64,000 bases of DNA from CAYNRG01 sp047973125. GTDB taxonomy: Bacteria > Bacillota_I > Bacilli_A > Erysipelotrichales > Erysipelotrichaceae. Below are positions 36,041 through 44,752 of the stretch, one piece after another. The stretch is taken from assembly GCA_047973125.1 (NCBI GenBank), contig JBKEBK010000025.1, positions 124,001 through 188,000 of the forward strand, read 5' to 3'. The notes under the pieces are model-generated. The model was not told where the DNA came from, made no database searches, and saw only the letters and a list, made by a program, of their open reading frames with translations. Position 1 is the stretch's first letter. The number at the start of each line of letters is the position of its first letter. The position numbers and the translations under genes are program-made.

Positions 36041-36972
36041 TTTTTTCTCCTCATAATAACTCTAAGTTTCGCACTTTGAGATCTTTTGTTATTTTTAATT
36101 TCATCTTCATCAGCAATAATAGGTTTTTTATTTATGCAAATGTAGTCTGGTTTCTTTATTTGATCTGGCATAACAGGTATTCTTTTATCTACTTTTTCAT
36201 ACTTAGAAACTTCATTAAATTTTTCTTTAACTATTCTATCTTCTAAAGAATGAAATGTTATTACTACACATCTTCCATTTTCATTAAGTAAACTTAATGC
36301 TTGATCCAAAACTTCATTTAATGCTTCCATTTCCCTATTTACTTCAATTCTAATCGCTTGAAACACTTGTTTTGCAGGATGTCCCTTTTTACTAAGTACC
36401 TTCATAGGTAATGAACTCTTAATAATATCAACAAGTTCAAATGTTGTCTCTATTGGCTTTTCAATCCTTTGCTTTTCAATTTTTCTAGCTATTTGTTTAG
36501 AAAATTTTTCTTCCCCATAACTATAGAAAATTCTCAACAATTCACTGTAAGAATACTCATTGACAACATCATATGCAGTAAGTTTTTGAGACTTATCCAT
36601 TCTCATGTCTAATCTACTATCAAATCGATAACTAAAACCCCTTTTTACATCATCAAACTGTGGTGAAGATACACCCAAATCTAGTAATATACCATCTACA
36701 CCAGTAATTTCATACTTAGCTAATTCAACTGCTAAATTTCGAAAATCCTTATGAATAAATGTTATTTTATCTAAGTAGTCTTTCAACACTTCCTTTGACT
36801 CATTTATTGCCTCTTCATCTTTATCAAAGCAGTATAGATGTCCACCTTTTAATTTACTAGCAATTTCAAGGCTATGACCTCCACGACCCAATGTGCAATC
36901 AACATATATACCATTTTCACTAATGTCTAACTCTTCAATACTTTTATTTAACATTACACTGATATGCTTCAT
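36037..36972 (-). CDS. rsmH: 16S rRNA (cytosine(1402)-N4)-methyltransferase
   Basis: A 311-residue RsmH/MraW methyltransferase acting on 16S rRNA C1402. The SAM motif is DCTLGRGGHS near residue 25; LLDLGVSSPQFDDVKRGFSY and the C-terminal VVITFHSLEDR are signature blocks. The ATG overlaps the mraZ stop (TAATG) with no clear ribosome site, so translation probably depends on re-initiation after mraZ. Confidence 0.97.
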   Translation of the reverse strand: MKHISVMLNKSIEELDISENGIYVDCTLGRGGHSLEIASKLKGGHLYCFDKDEEAINESKEVLKDYLDKITFIHKDFRNLAVELAKYEITGVDGILLDLGVSSPQFDDVKRGFSYRFDSRLDMRMDKSQKLTAYDVVNEYSYSELLRIFYSYGEEKFSKQIARKIEKQRIEKPIETTFELVDIIKSSLPMKVLSKKGHPAKQVFQAIRIEVNREMEALNEVLDQALSLLNENGRCVVITFHSLEDRIVKEKFNEVSKYEKVDKRIPVMPDQIKKPDYICINKKPIIADEDEIKNNKRSQSAKLRVIMRRKK

Positions 36973-37403
36973 TACAATAGAAAGTCTGTAAGTTGCTCAG
37001 CTATATCTTCAAGTGATTCATCAGCTTGCTTACAATATCCTTCCCATGTATCAGGATTCCAAATTTCAATATGATCAGCAACACCAACAATAATACAGTC
37101 TTTATTGATTTTGCCCTCATCAAGCAAATAAGGAGGTATTTTAATTCTTCCTTGATTGTCAAACTCACATTCGGTTGCTTTTGCAGTAAGAGATCTAATA
37201 TAAAGTCTTGATTCTCTTTTTGTGCTTGGCAAACGCTGTAATTGTTCTAAAAGTGCACTCCATTGAACAGCGGTATAAACGGTTAAACATCCATCTAACC
37301 CTTTAGTAACTACGAAAGATTCTCCTAATTCCTCTCTAAACTTAGAAGGAATTATTACACGGTTTTTATTGTCTATACTATGTCTAAACTCACCAATAAA
37401 CAT
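36972..37403 (-). CDS. mraZ: Transcriptional regulator MraZ
   Basis: A 143-residue MraZ with two SpoVT/AbrB-like repeats: FRHSIDNKNRVIIPSKFRE at the N-terminus and CEFDNQGRIKIPPYLLDE in the second half. MraZ binds repeated boxes at its own promoter and represses the dcw operon. Four such 10-bp boxes lie immediately upstream (37409-37448). The ATG at 37403 with GGTGG upstream gives the family start MFIGEFRHSI; an earlier GTG at 37415 is inside the box array and less likely. Confidence 0.96.
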   Translation of the reverse strand: MFIGEFRHSIDNKNRVIIPSKFREELGESFVVTKGLDGCLTVYTAVQWSALLEQLQRLPSTKRESRLYIRSLTAKATECEFDNQGRIKIPPYLLDEGKINKDCIIVGVADHIEIWNPDTWEGYCKQADESLEDIAEQLTDFLL

Positions 37404-37408
37404 AAAAT

Positions 37409-37448
37409 CCACCACTTTCTACCACTTTATGACACTTTCTACCACAAT
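37409..37448 (-). promoter_or_regulatory. MraZ box array (four 10-bp direct repeats)
   Basis: Read on the minus strand, three AAAGTG-type boxes (AAAGTGTCAT, AAAGTGGTAG, AAAGTGGTGG) follow one weaker copy (ATTGTGGTAG), each exactly 10 bp apart. They run from the -10 to 5 bases before the mraZ ATG, covering the transcription start and ribosome site. Tandem AAAGTG(G/T) boxes are known MraZ sites in mollicutes. A 10-bp period puts all on one DNA face. Confidence 0.85.
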
Positions 37449-37474
37449 TATAACAAAACTGTAATAAAACACAA
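37447..37474 (-). promoter_or_regulatory. Promoter of the mraZ (dcw) operon
   Basis: Minus strand TTGTGT, 16 bp, TATAAT with an extended TGT before it. The -10 touches the first MraZ box. Confidence 0.75.
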
Positions 37475-37543
37475 GTGTTTTTTTATATTTTATATATTAA
37501 ATAAATATAAATAATTATTTTTGAAAATAAATTTGTATATTAA

Positions 37544-37574
37544 AAAAACAACGAAAAAATAATTCGTTGTTTTT
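37544..37574. terminator. Orphan bidirectional hairpin between mraZ and rpmB promoters
   Basis: AAAAACAACGAA and TTCGTTGTTTTT pair over 12 bp, with T-runs on both strands. It is not downstream of any gene: it lies between two divergent promoters. Confidence 0.55.
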
Positions 37575-37609
37575 AAAAAATGATATTATGGCTATTTTGC
37601 ATTTAACTA

Positions 37610-37638
37610 TTGCATTAAAATCATATATATGATATAGT
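37610..37638 (+). promoter_or_regulatory. Promoter of rpmB
   Basis: TTGCAT, 17 bp, TATAGT with TGA before the -10 (extended). It gives a leader of about 30 bases ending in a GAGAGGGGG ribosome site. Confidence 0.72.
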
Positions 37639-37675
37639 TTACAAGCGATTATAAGAAAAGAGAGGGGGTTACGGT

Positions 37676-37870
37676 ATGTCAAAAGTTTGTGCTGTATCCG
37701 GAAAAAGAGCATTGTCAGGAAATAAACGTTCACACTCACTACGTGCAACACGTCGTAAATGGAATGTAAACCTACAAAAAGTTAAAGTGGTAATCGATGG
37801 GAAACCTCAAAAAATCCGTATTTCCGCTCGTGCATTAAAAACATTAAAAGCTCAACAGTTAGTAAAATAA
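37676..37870 (+). CDS. rpmB: 50S ribosomal protein L28
   Basis: A 64-residue L28 with the start MSKVCAVSGKRALSGNKRSH, typical of the family, and the C-terminal RISARALKTLK. It is a large-subunit protein near the exit site. It stands alone on the plus strand with its own promoter and terminator. In Bacillus rpmB also lies beside the thiN-rpe-rsgA-prkC group. Confidence 0.97.
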   Translation: MSKVCAVSGKRALSGNKRSHSLRATRRKWNVNLQKVKVVIDGKPQKIRISARALKTLKAQQLVK

Positions 37871-37889
37871 AAAGGGTTATCCCTTTTTT
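37869..37889. terminator. Terminator shared by rpmB and thiN
   Basis: AAAAAGGG-TTAT-CCCTTTTTTT lies between the convergent rpmB and thiN stops and has T-runs on both strands, so it can end both transcripts. Confidence 0.8.
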
Positions 37890-37892
37890 TAT

Positions 37893-38501
37893 TTAGTCAT
37901 TTGACAAAATAATAAGGACCTTCCCTTTATGTATTGTTAATTCTGCATGATCTTCAATTATTTCATTTGATAATCCAATAAGATTATCTTTTTTTATTTC
38001 ATAATTTTTTAATGGATATAAAACATTGCTAATACTAACTTCTGCTTTATTTTCAGCAAATATTGAAATATAAGAATAACTATTTTTATCTATTTTATGT
38101 TTTCCCTCATTAAGTGTGTAGATTAAATTATTATCATCTATCATAGAAAGATTAATATCTTCTCTATATAAATTAATTAAATTGACATATGTATGATCAA
38201 ATCTTTTCCCAGTTCCACCAATGATTACACCATTTTTATATTTCATTTTAACAGCAATATCAATTGCAGCTTGACTATCACTTACATCTTTATTTTTATT
38301 TAACTTTATTATCTTCTTTGCGTATCTTTTAATTAAATTAAATTCAAACTCTTCAATAGAATCAAAGTCACCTATTGCTACTTCCATTTCTATATTATTC
38401 TTCGCTAAAAATAGTGCTCCTTTATCAACTCCAAAAAAATCACCATTTATATCATATATTTTTTTAGTTAAAGTACAAACAAAAACTGCATCATTTAACA
38501 T
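37893..38501 (-). CDS. thiN: Thiamine pyrophosphokinase
   Basis: A 202-residue ThiN making thiamine diphosphate from thiamine and ATP. The N-terminal GVDKGALFLAKN and AIGDFDSIEEFE, the later VIIGGTGKRFDHTYVNL, and KDVSDSQAAID are the family blocks that bind the diphosphate and metal. It overlaps rpe by 7 bases and ends the rlmN-prpC-prkC-rsgA-rpe unit. Thiamine diphosphate is the cofactor of the nearby-encoded PFOR. Confidence 0.92.
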   Translation of the reverse strand: MLNDAVFVCTLTKKIYDINGDFFGVDKGALFLAKNNIEMEVAIGDFDSIEEFEFNLIKRYAKKIIKLNKNKDVSDSQAAIDIAVKMKYKNGVIIGGTGKRFDHTYVNLINLYREDINLSMIDDNNLIYTLNEGKHKIDKNSYSYISIFAENKAEVSISNVLYPLKNYEIKKDNLIGLSNEIIEDHAELTIHKGKVLIILSND

Positions 38502-39139
38502 AATGATTTTACCGCATCAATAATATTGTTTTTAAATATGTAACTTCCAGCAACTAGTACATCAGCACCCGCATTTTTACATTGTTTTGCAGTTATAAAA
38601 TTAATACCACCATCAACTTCAATAAGAGCCTTACTGTTGCACTTAATGATTTCTTCTTTAAGCTTAGAGATTTTAGGTAATACTTCAGGCATAAATTTTT
38701 GTCCGCCAAATCCTGGCTCTACAGACATTACTAACACCAAATCTATGTATGGTAGAAAGTCAATTATTCTATCTATATTAGTATTTGGTTTTATACTAAT
38801 ACCAACATTACAACCAGATTTTTTTATTTTCTCAATCAGTTTAAATACATTTGTATCATCTTTTATTGCTTCAATATGAAATGTAATATTATCTGCTCCA
38901 TTGTCAATGAATATCTTAGAAAAAAAGTCAGGGTCACTAACCATTAAATGAACATCCATGTATAAATATGAATTCTTTTTGAATGCATTTAAAATATCTG
39001 GTCCAAAAGTTAAATTCGGAACAAAATGACCATCCATGACATCGAAATGAAGCCATTTTGCATCTGACTTATGTAACTGATCTAACATTAAATCCCACTT
39101 ACTAAAATCAAGCGATAATACTGAAGGTGCAATAATCAT
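38495..39139 (-). CDS. rpe: Ribulose-phosphate 3-epimerase
   Basis: A 214-residue TIM-barrel enzyme interconverting ribulose 5-phosphate and xylulose 5-phosphate. The start IIAPSVLSLDFSKW and WLHFDVMDGHFVPNLTFGP hold the metal-binding His and Asp; LVMSVEPGFGGQKF and IEVDGGIN follow. It overlaps rsgA by ATGA, and the AAGGAG site is within the end of rsgA. Confidence 0.97.
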   Translation of the reverse strand: MIIAPSVLSLDFSKWDLMLDQLHKSDAKWLHFDVMDGHFVPNLTFGPDILNAFKKNSYLYMDVHLMVSDPDFFSKIFIDNGADNITFHIEAIKDDTNVFKLIEKIKKSGCNVGISIKPNTNIDRIIDFLPYIDLVLVMSVEPGFGGQKFMPEVLPKISKLKEEIIKCNSKALIEVDGGINFITAKQCKNAGADVLVAGSYIFKNNIIDAVKSLC

Positions 39140-39996
39140 TTTTTAGTCTCCTTTTCAATTAATTCAAGACAATCAACATAGTTTTTGTATCTTATCTTTG
39201 ATATTTTATTTTCATTTACAGCCATTTTAACAGAACACCCAGGCTCATTTAAGTGAAGGCAATTTCTAAATTTACATAATCCTATATATGGTTTGAATTC
39301 ATTTATAATTCTAGATAATTCTATCTTATCAACGCTACTATAATCAAGAGATGAAAATCCTGGAGTATCAGCAACAAGCCCAGATGCAACCTCATGAAGC
39401 TCTGTATGTCTTGTTGTATGTTTTCCTCTTCCTAACGCTTTTGATATTTCTTGAGTAATTAAATTGAAACTAGGATCAATACTATTTATCAATGTTGATT
39501 TCCCAGCACCACTTTGACCTGTCAATACTGTTATCTTACCACTTAATATTCCCTCAATTCTTTTATCAGCGACATCTTTTTGACAACAGAGAACTCTATA
39601 TCCTGAATTCTCATAATCTTCAATATAAGTATATACAATATGATCATTATCTACTAAATCAAGCTTTGTAACACATATTATTGGATTAATATGTGCTAAT
39701 TGAATTAAAAACATAATCCTATCAACTAAGACAGTGCTAAAATCCGGATCAACTGCAGACATTACAATAATCGCTTGATCAATGTTTGCTATTGCAGGAC
39801 GAATTAGTTCGTTATTTCTCGAGTAAATTTTTTCAATACAATAGTCACTTTGGTATTTAATTACTTCAACTTTATCACCTACAAGCGGCGCACGATCAAG
39901 TCTAAGTTTACCCATCGCAATACATCTATATTTGTTTTTAAACTCATCCATTACCGTATATTGATTCGATATAATTTTTATTATTTGCGCCTTCAT
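39136..39996 (-). CDS. rsgA: Ribosome small subunit-dependent GTPase A
   Basis: A 286-residue circularly permuted GTPase that checks late 30S assembly. An N-terminal OB domain (about 1-65) precedes the G domain in permuted order: CVTKLDLVD (G4), then GQSGAGKSTLINS (G1, near residue 160) and VADTPGFSSL (G3). A C-terminal zinc site CKFRNCLHLNEPGC near residue 245 supplies Cys and His ligands. It lies between prkC and rpe, the Bacillus order (cpgA). Confidence 0.96.
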   Translation of the reverse strand: MKAQIIKIISNQYTVMDEFKNKYRCIAMGKLRLDRAPLVGDKVEVIKYQSDYCIEKIYSRNNELIRPAIANIDQAIIVMSAVDPDFSTVLVDRIMFLIQLAHINPIICVTKLDLVDNDHIVYTYIEDYENSGYRVLCCQKDVADKRIEGILSGKITVLTGQSGAGKSTLINSIDPSFNLITQEISKALGRGKHTTRHTELHEVASGLVADTPGFSSLDYSSVDKIELSRIINEFKPYIGLCKFRNCLHLNEPGCSVKMAVNENKISKIRYKNYVDCLELIEKETKK

Positions 39997-40009
39997 TTTT
40001 CTCCTTTAT

Positions 40010-41725
40010 TTAATAGTAATACAATATAATGTAAGTACCCTCTTCTTGAGTATAACTTGAACCAACTGTAGGATTAGTATCTATTACAACACCGTATTCT
40101 AAAAACTTTTTCTCTTGTTCACTCATTAGTGTTGTATCTAAGGTACTAAGCATTACTTCTGCACCCATTTCTTCTAATTGAGTTTTTGCTTCTTCTATAT
40201 CTTTACCCTTTATATTTAAAGGAATAATAATACTTGGATATTCTACATAAGTTAATATTATTTCAATTCTATTTTCAGGATTAAATTTTTGATTTTCCAT
40301 CAATCCACTCTGCTCTATTATCTCTCCTGGATTTCCTTCCTTATCATCTTTTGCAACTGTTTTAATAATCATATTTGGAAATTTTTGCTCTAGCTCGGCC
40401 TTAATTTCTTTAATATTTTTCCCTACGTAATTATCAACATAAGCCGCAATACCACTAGATACAGTAATTTGAATTTTACTTCCAAATTCAAGCTCTGTAT
40501 CAACTTCAGGATCCATTGCAATTATTTCACCAGCTTCTGTATCATCAGTAAGTTCATAAATAATATTAGATGAATCAAGCACAAGGTTATTCTCACTACA
40601 AATATCCTTTGCTTGTGTGACAGTTAATCCAATTAAATCAGGTGTTTTGGCAGTGCTTATTTTGGGAGTAAGAATACCAGTTAAGTTTACAAGTAAGTAA
40701 ATAGCACTAATTGTTAAAAGTGTAATAATTATACCAATAAATATTGGTAAAATAGAAGTTTTCTTTCTTTTTTTAGGAGACTTCTTTTCTTTATTATCTT
40801 TAATATTTACTTTTTCTTGGACAACCTCTCCATCAACTTGTTTACTAAATACAACAGTATTTGTATTATCAGCTTTTGATACAAAAGCCAGCTTTTTATC
40901 TTCAGCGTGCTGAGGTTTTAAACACGCACTTAAATCATTTAACATTTCTAAACAAGAACCATATCTATATAGTTTATTTTTTACTGTTGCTTTAATAATA
41001 ATATTTTCTAGAGCCTGTGGCAAAGAAGGATTAAATTCTTTTACTGGCGGAAATTCTTCACGCATATGTTTAAGAGCAACCTGTACAGCGGATTCTCCAT
41101 GATATGGAACTTTTCCAGTTAAAAGTTCAAAAAACACAACACCTAAAGAGTAAATATCACTTTGCTCGGTTGCCGATTCACCTCTTGCAAGTTCTGGTGC
41201 TAAGTAATGAACTGATCCCATAACCGAATCAGACTGCGTTAACTGCAGAGCCCCCTGTGCAAGAGCAATACCAAAATCCACCATTTTTATAGTGCCATCA
41301 TCTTTTACAAGGACATTTTGAGACTTAATATCTCTATGAATGATTCCCCTTTTATGTGCCTCTGTTGTTGCACTAACTAATTGTTTCATAATATCTAGTG
41401 CTTCTTCCTTACAAAGAGCACCTCTTTGATCTATTAGCTGTTTAAGAGTTTTTCCATCAATATACTCCATAACAATAAAATAAGTACCATCATCATCTCC
41501 AACATCGTAAATATCAACAATATTCGGATGAGATAAAGCTGTGGAAGAACTAGCCTCTCTTTGAAAACGCAAAAGAGCAACAGGTTCATTACTTAATTCT
41601 CCACGAAGAATTTTAACTGCTACTTTTCTATTTAATATGATATCAACTGCCTCATATACATCAGCCATTCCACCTTGACCTATATGCCTTGTAAGTATAT
41701 ATCTATTAGCTATTTGTTTTTTCAT
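40010..41725 (-). CDS. prkC: Ser/Thr protein kinase with PASTA domains (PrkC/PknB type)
   Basis: A 571-residue sensor kinase. The Hanks-type kinase domain (residues 1-270) has GQGGMADVYEA, the Lys in VAVKIL, HRDIKSQNVLV (catalytic Asp), DFGIAL and APELARGE. A basic linker and one membrane helix (about 325-350) lead to three extracellular PASTA repeats (starting near 357, 425 and 495). PASTA domains bind muropeptides or lipid II, so the protein reports wall state. It overlaps the prpC phosphatase gene (TAATG), its usual partner. Confidence 0.96.
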   Translation of the reverse strand: MKKQIANRYILTRHIGQGGMADVYEAVDIILNRKVAVKILRGELSNEPVALLRFQREASSSTALSHPNIVDIYDVGDDDGTYFIVMEYIDGKTLKQLIDQRGALCKEEALDIMKQLVSATTEAHKRGIIHRDIKSQNVLVKDDGTIKMVDFGIALAQGALQLTQSDSVMGSVHYLAPELARGESATEQSDIYSLGVVFFELLTGKVPYHGESAVQVALKHMREEFPPVKEFNPSLPQALENIIIKATVKNKLYRYGSCLEMLNDLSACLKPQHAEDKKLAFVSKADNTNTVVFSKQVDGEVVQEKVNIKDNKEKKSPKKRKKTSILPIFIGIIITLLTISAIYLLVNLTGILTPKISTAKTPDLIGLTVTQAKDICSENNLVLDSSNIIYELTDDTEAGEIIAMDPEVDTELEFGSKIQITVSSGIAAYVDNYVGKNIKEIKAELEQKFPNMIIKTVAKDDKEGNPGEIIEQSGLMENQKFNPENRIEIILTYVEYPSIIIPLNIKGKDIEEAKTQLEEMGAEVMLSTLDTTLMSEQEKKFLEYGVVIDTNPTVGSSYTQEEGTYIILYYY

Positions 41726-42465
41726 TATAGTTCATCCTCCAATTCAATTAAGATCATTGTAATATTATCATAACCACCTGCATCCAATGCAATTTTAAGT
41801 AGTTGCTTAACTTTTCTTATAGTACTCAATGATCTATTTAACATCACATCTTTAATTTTATTGTGATCTGTATATCCATATAAACCATCACTACAAATTA
41901 AAAAGGAGTCTGCATCTTTGTTATATTTATCAATATCAATTTTTACATTTTCCCATACCCCAAGGGCATTTGTCAAAATATTTTTTTTAGGATGCACATT
42001 AGCCTCTTCAACTGATATTTCACCACTTTTAAGTAAGTCTTCAACCAATGTATGATCTGTTGTAATTTGTATAAAATCATTATTATTTAAACAATACACT
42101 CTACTATCACCAATATTAATAATGTATTTAGCTGATTTAGTAATCAGTACACCAACTAGTGTTGTACCCATACCCTTCAATTGTTTTGATAGTAATGACT
42201 TTGAAAAAATTAAATTATTTGTTTCTCTAATTGTTTTATTCATCCAATCACGAACATCATCATCACTTTCAAAACCATTACATTTACTGAACTTCTCAGA
42301 TAGATAATCAACGGCAATCTTAGATGCAACATCTCCACCATTACCGCCACCTATGCCATCACAAACCAAAGCAAAAACATCACCAACTTCATTTGAAGCT
42401 GTGACATAATTATCTTGATTGGTTTCTCTAATTAAACCTTTATCTGTGATTCCATAGTATCTCAT
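41725..42465 (-). CDS. prpC: PP2C-family Ser/Thr protein phosphatase (PrpC/Stp)
   Basis: A phosphatase of about 246 residues reversing PrkC phosphorylation. PPM motifs: GLIRETNQDNY at the N-terminus, LVCDGIGGGNGGDVAS (metal Asp), TTLVGVLI, NIGDSRVY, LLICSDGLYGY-type block near 205 and GGYDNITMILIEL at the end. The ATG at 42465 gives the family start MRYYGITDKG; longer in-frame starts lie inside rlmN. Together with PrkC it forms the kinase-phosphatase pair. Confidence 0.94.
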   Translation of the reverse strand: MRYYGITDKGLIRETNQDNYVTASNEVGDVFALVCDGIGGGNGGDVASKIAVDYLSEKFSKCNGFESDDDVRDWMNKTIRETNNLIFSKSLLSKQLKGMGTTLVGVLITKSAKYIINIGDSRVYCLNNNDFIQITTDHTLVEDLLKSGEISVEEANVHPKKNILTNALGVWENVKIDIDKYNKDADSFLICSDGLYGYTDHNKIKDVMLNRSLSTIRKVKQLLKIALDAGGYDNITMILIELEDEL

Positions 42466-42476
42466 ATATGCAATTA

Positions 42477-43508
42477 TTACCTTTCTTTCTTCACACGCAA
42501 TTGACCACACGCAGCATCAATATCATCGCCATGTCTTGTTCTAAGGGTAGCCTTGACACCACTTTTCATTAAGTAATCATAAAATTTTAATGATGTTTTA
42601 GCATCACACGACTTGAATTCATGCTCATCTACTGTATTATAAGGAATTAAGTTAACATAAGCATTCATCCCTTTAATTAGCTTAGCTAATTCTTCAGCAT
42701 GCTCTTTCTTATCATTATAATCCTTTAATAAAATATACTCTAGAGTAATTCTGCGATTATTTTCAATACTATAATTCTTTAAAGAGTTAATTAACTCCTT
42801 TATTCCATATGCCCTGTTTATTGGCATTAATTCACTTCTTATACGATCATTAGATGCATGAAGAGATATTGCTAAATTGTATTGTACATGTTCCTTAGAA
42901 AACATATCAATCATAGGTACAACTCCACAAGTGCTAATTGTTATGTGCCTTGCTCCTATTGCTAGTGACTTGGGATTATTAATTATGGAACAAAACTTCA
43001 TAACGTTCTCATAGTTATCAAAAGGTTCTCCAATACCCATTATAACAACATTGCTAACTCTCTCTTCACTTATATCTAGCTCTTTTTGTGCATATAATAC
43101 TTGAGCAACAATCTCACCAGCTTGAAGATTACGCATTTTTTTTGTTAAACCTGAAGCACAAAACTTACAACCCATATCACAACCAATCTGTGTTGTAACA
43201 CAAATACTCTTACCATAATCGTGATGCATAAGTACAGTTTCAATCAAAGAACCATCACTTAACTCAAATAGATATTTAATAGTCTTATCTTTTGAAACTT
43301 GTTTTGTATTAAGTTTTAAAGGATTAATTATAAAATTTTCTTCTAATTTTAAAATTGCATCCTTACTAATATCACTCATTTGTTTAAAATCATCACATCT
43401 TTTTTGATATAGCCAACTAAAACATTGATCAGCTCGATATTTTTTCCAATTCCATGTTTTAAATAGCTCTAATAATTCATCATAACTTAAGTTATATATT
43501 GTTTCCAT
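42477..43508 (-). CDS. rlmN: Dual-specificity 23S rRNA/tRNA methyltransferase RlmN
   Basis: A 343-residue radical-SAM enzyme methylating A2503 of 23S rRNA and A37 of some tRNAs at C2. The cluster motif CDMGCKFCASG (CxxxCxxC) lies near residue 108. The block GIGEPFDNYENV and the catalytic Cys in DAACGQL near the C-terminus are present. It needs a 4Fe-4S cluster, supplied by the SUF genes nearby. It is upstream of prpC, as in Bacillus. Confidence 0.96.
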   Translation of the reverse strand: METIYNLSYDELLELFKTWNWKKYRADQCFSWLYQKRCDDFKQMSDISKDAILKLEENFIINPLKLNTKQVSKDKTIKYLFELSDGSLIETVLMHHDYGKSICVTTQIGCDMGCKFCASGLTKKMRNLQAGEIVAQVLYAQKELDISEERVSNVVIMGIGEPFDNYENVMKFCSIINNPKSLAIGARHITISTCGVVPMIDMFSKEHVQYNLAISLHASNDRIRSELMPINRAYGIKELINSLKNYSIENNRRITLEYILLKDYNDKKEHAEELAKLIKGMNAYVNLIPYNTVDEHEFKSCDAKTSLKFYDYLMKSGVKATLRTRHGDDIDAACGQLRVKKER

Positions 43509-43521
43509 TTTATCACCTTTA

Positions 43522-44745
43522 CTATTTTACCACATTTTTTATGTTTTTTTGCAACTTAGCAATATAAAATCCATCACCTAAACCATCAAATGGAAAGATA
43601 GTTTTCTCTAAAATCAAACTAAAATGTTTATTATTACTTAAAAATTCACTGATCTGTCTTTCATTTTCTTTTTTATTAAGCGTACAAGTACTATATACTA
43701 GATATCCATTATCTTTTAAAAGTTTACTTGCTGAGTTTAAAATTTTCTTTTGAACTTCACATATTTCATCAATATCACTACTTTTACAATTTAGTTTTAT
43801 TTCCGGCTTCCTTGACAAAACACCTAATCCAGAACATGGAACATCTAATAATATTTTATCAAATTTGTCATCTTTTAAAATTTCATCAATTTTAGTAGCA
43901 TCCCATACATTTACATCAACATTATTTAAACCAAGCTTATCCATTAGTCTACTTATTAAGTTTACCCTATGTTCATGTAAATCACCAGAAATAATTACAC
44001 CTTTATTTTGCATGTGCATCCCAATTTGAGATGTCTTTGTTCCCGGAGCAGCACAACAGTCTAATACTCTATCAGTCGCTTTTAAATCCAAATGATTAAC
44101 AACTTCTTGCGACGATAGATCCTGAATAATGTACTTACCCTCAGCAAAATACTCATGCTTTACAAGATTAAAATCTGCAATAAAACCCTCGTTTGTTAAA
44201 AATTTTACTCCTTCTAACTTTTCAATTTCACTTCTAGTTGTTTTAATTGTATTAATTCTAGCATGTACTAATTTTTGTTTAATATTCTCATAACAAATTT
44301 TATCTGCAATTTCTTTTCCATAATGAGAAACCCATAACTTATATATCCATTGAGGATGACTTGTTTTAATTAGGATATCATCACTTTCTAAAACACCCCT
44401 TCTTAAAAAACTTCTCAAAATCGCATTTACAAGCCCTTTGAAATTTTTAGGAGCTAAATTAACAGCTTCAGAAACTACAGCATAATTTTCACTTTCCATA
44501 TTCATTATCTGAAATACACTCATATCTAATAAGATAGCAATCTTTTCATTGACATTTTTATGAGCAATATCAATCCATTGATATCGACATAATTGATGAT
44601 TTCTCAATACACCATAAACAATATTTGTGATCTTTGCTCTTTTTGAATATTCAACATTATTGAGTTTTTCTCTTAAAATTAAATTAGCGTATTTTTTATA
44701 AATGATAATATCAACTAAACTCTCTAAAGCTATTTTTCTAATCAT
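43522..44745 (-). CDS. rsmB: 16S rRNA (cytosine(967)-C5)-methyltransferase
   Basis: A protein of about 407 residues with an N-terminal NusB-like RNA-binding domain (residues 1-135) and a C-terminal methyltransferase domain: SAM motif VLDCCAAPGTKTSQI near residue 235, the catalytic DVPCSGLGVLSRKPEI near 300, and YSTCTLNKKENE near 345 with the second Cys. The ATG at 44745 after GAGGTGAGT is preferred. It directly follows priA; the def and fmt genes usual between them are missing. Confidence 0.95.
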   Translation of the reverse strand: MIRKIALESLVDIIIYKKYANLILREKLNNVEYSKRAKITNIVYGVLRNHQLCRYQWIDIAHKNVNEKIAILLDMSVFQIMNMESENYAVVSEAVNLAPKNFKGLVNAILRSFLRRGVLESDDILIKTSHPQWIYKLWVSHYGKEIADKICYENIKQKLVHARINTIKTTRSEIEKLEGVKFLTNEGFIADFNLVKHEYFAEGKYIIQDLSSQEVVNHLDLKATDRVLDCCAAPGTKTSQIGMHMQNKGVIISGDLHEHRVNLISRLMDKLGLNNVDVNVWDATKIDEILKDDKFDKILLDVPCSGLGVLSRKPEIKLNCKSSDIDEICEVQKKILNSASKLLKDNGYLVYSTCTLNKKENERQISEFLSNNKHFSLILEKTIFPFDGLGDGFYIAKLQKNIKNVVK

Positions 44746-44752
44746 ACTCACC

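Noticed and set aside
37515..37751. A 78-codon open frame on the minus strand across the rpmB promoter and start
   Set aside because: It is antisense to L28, has no ribosome site and looks like AT-rich chance translation.
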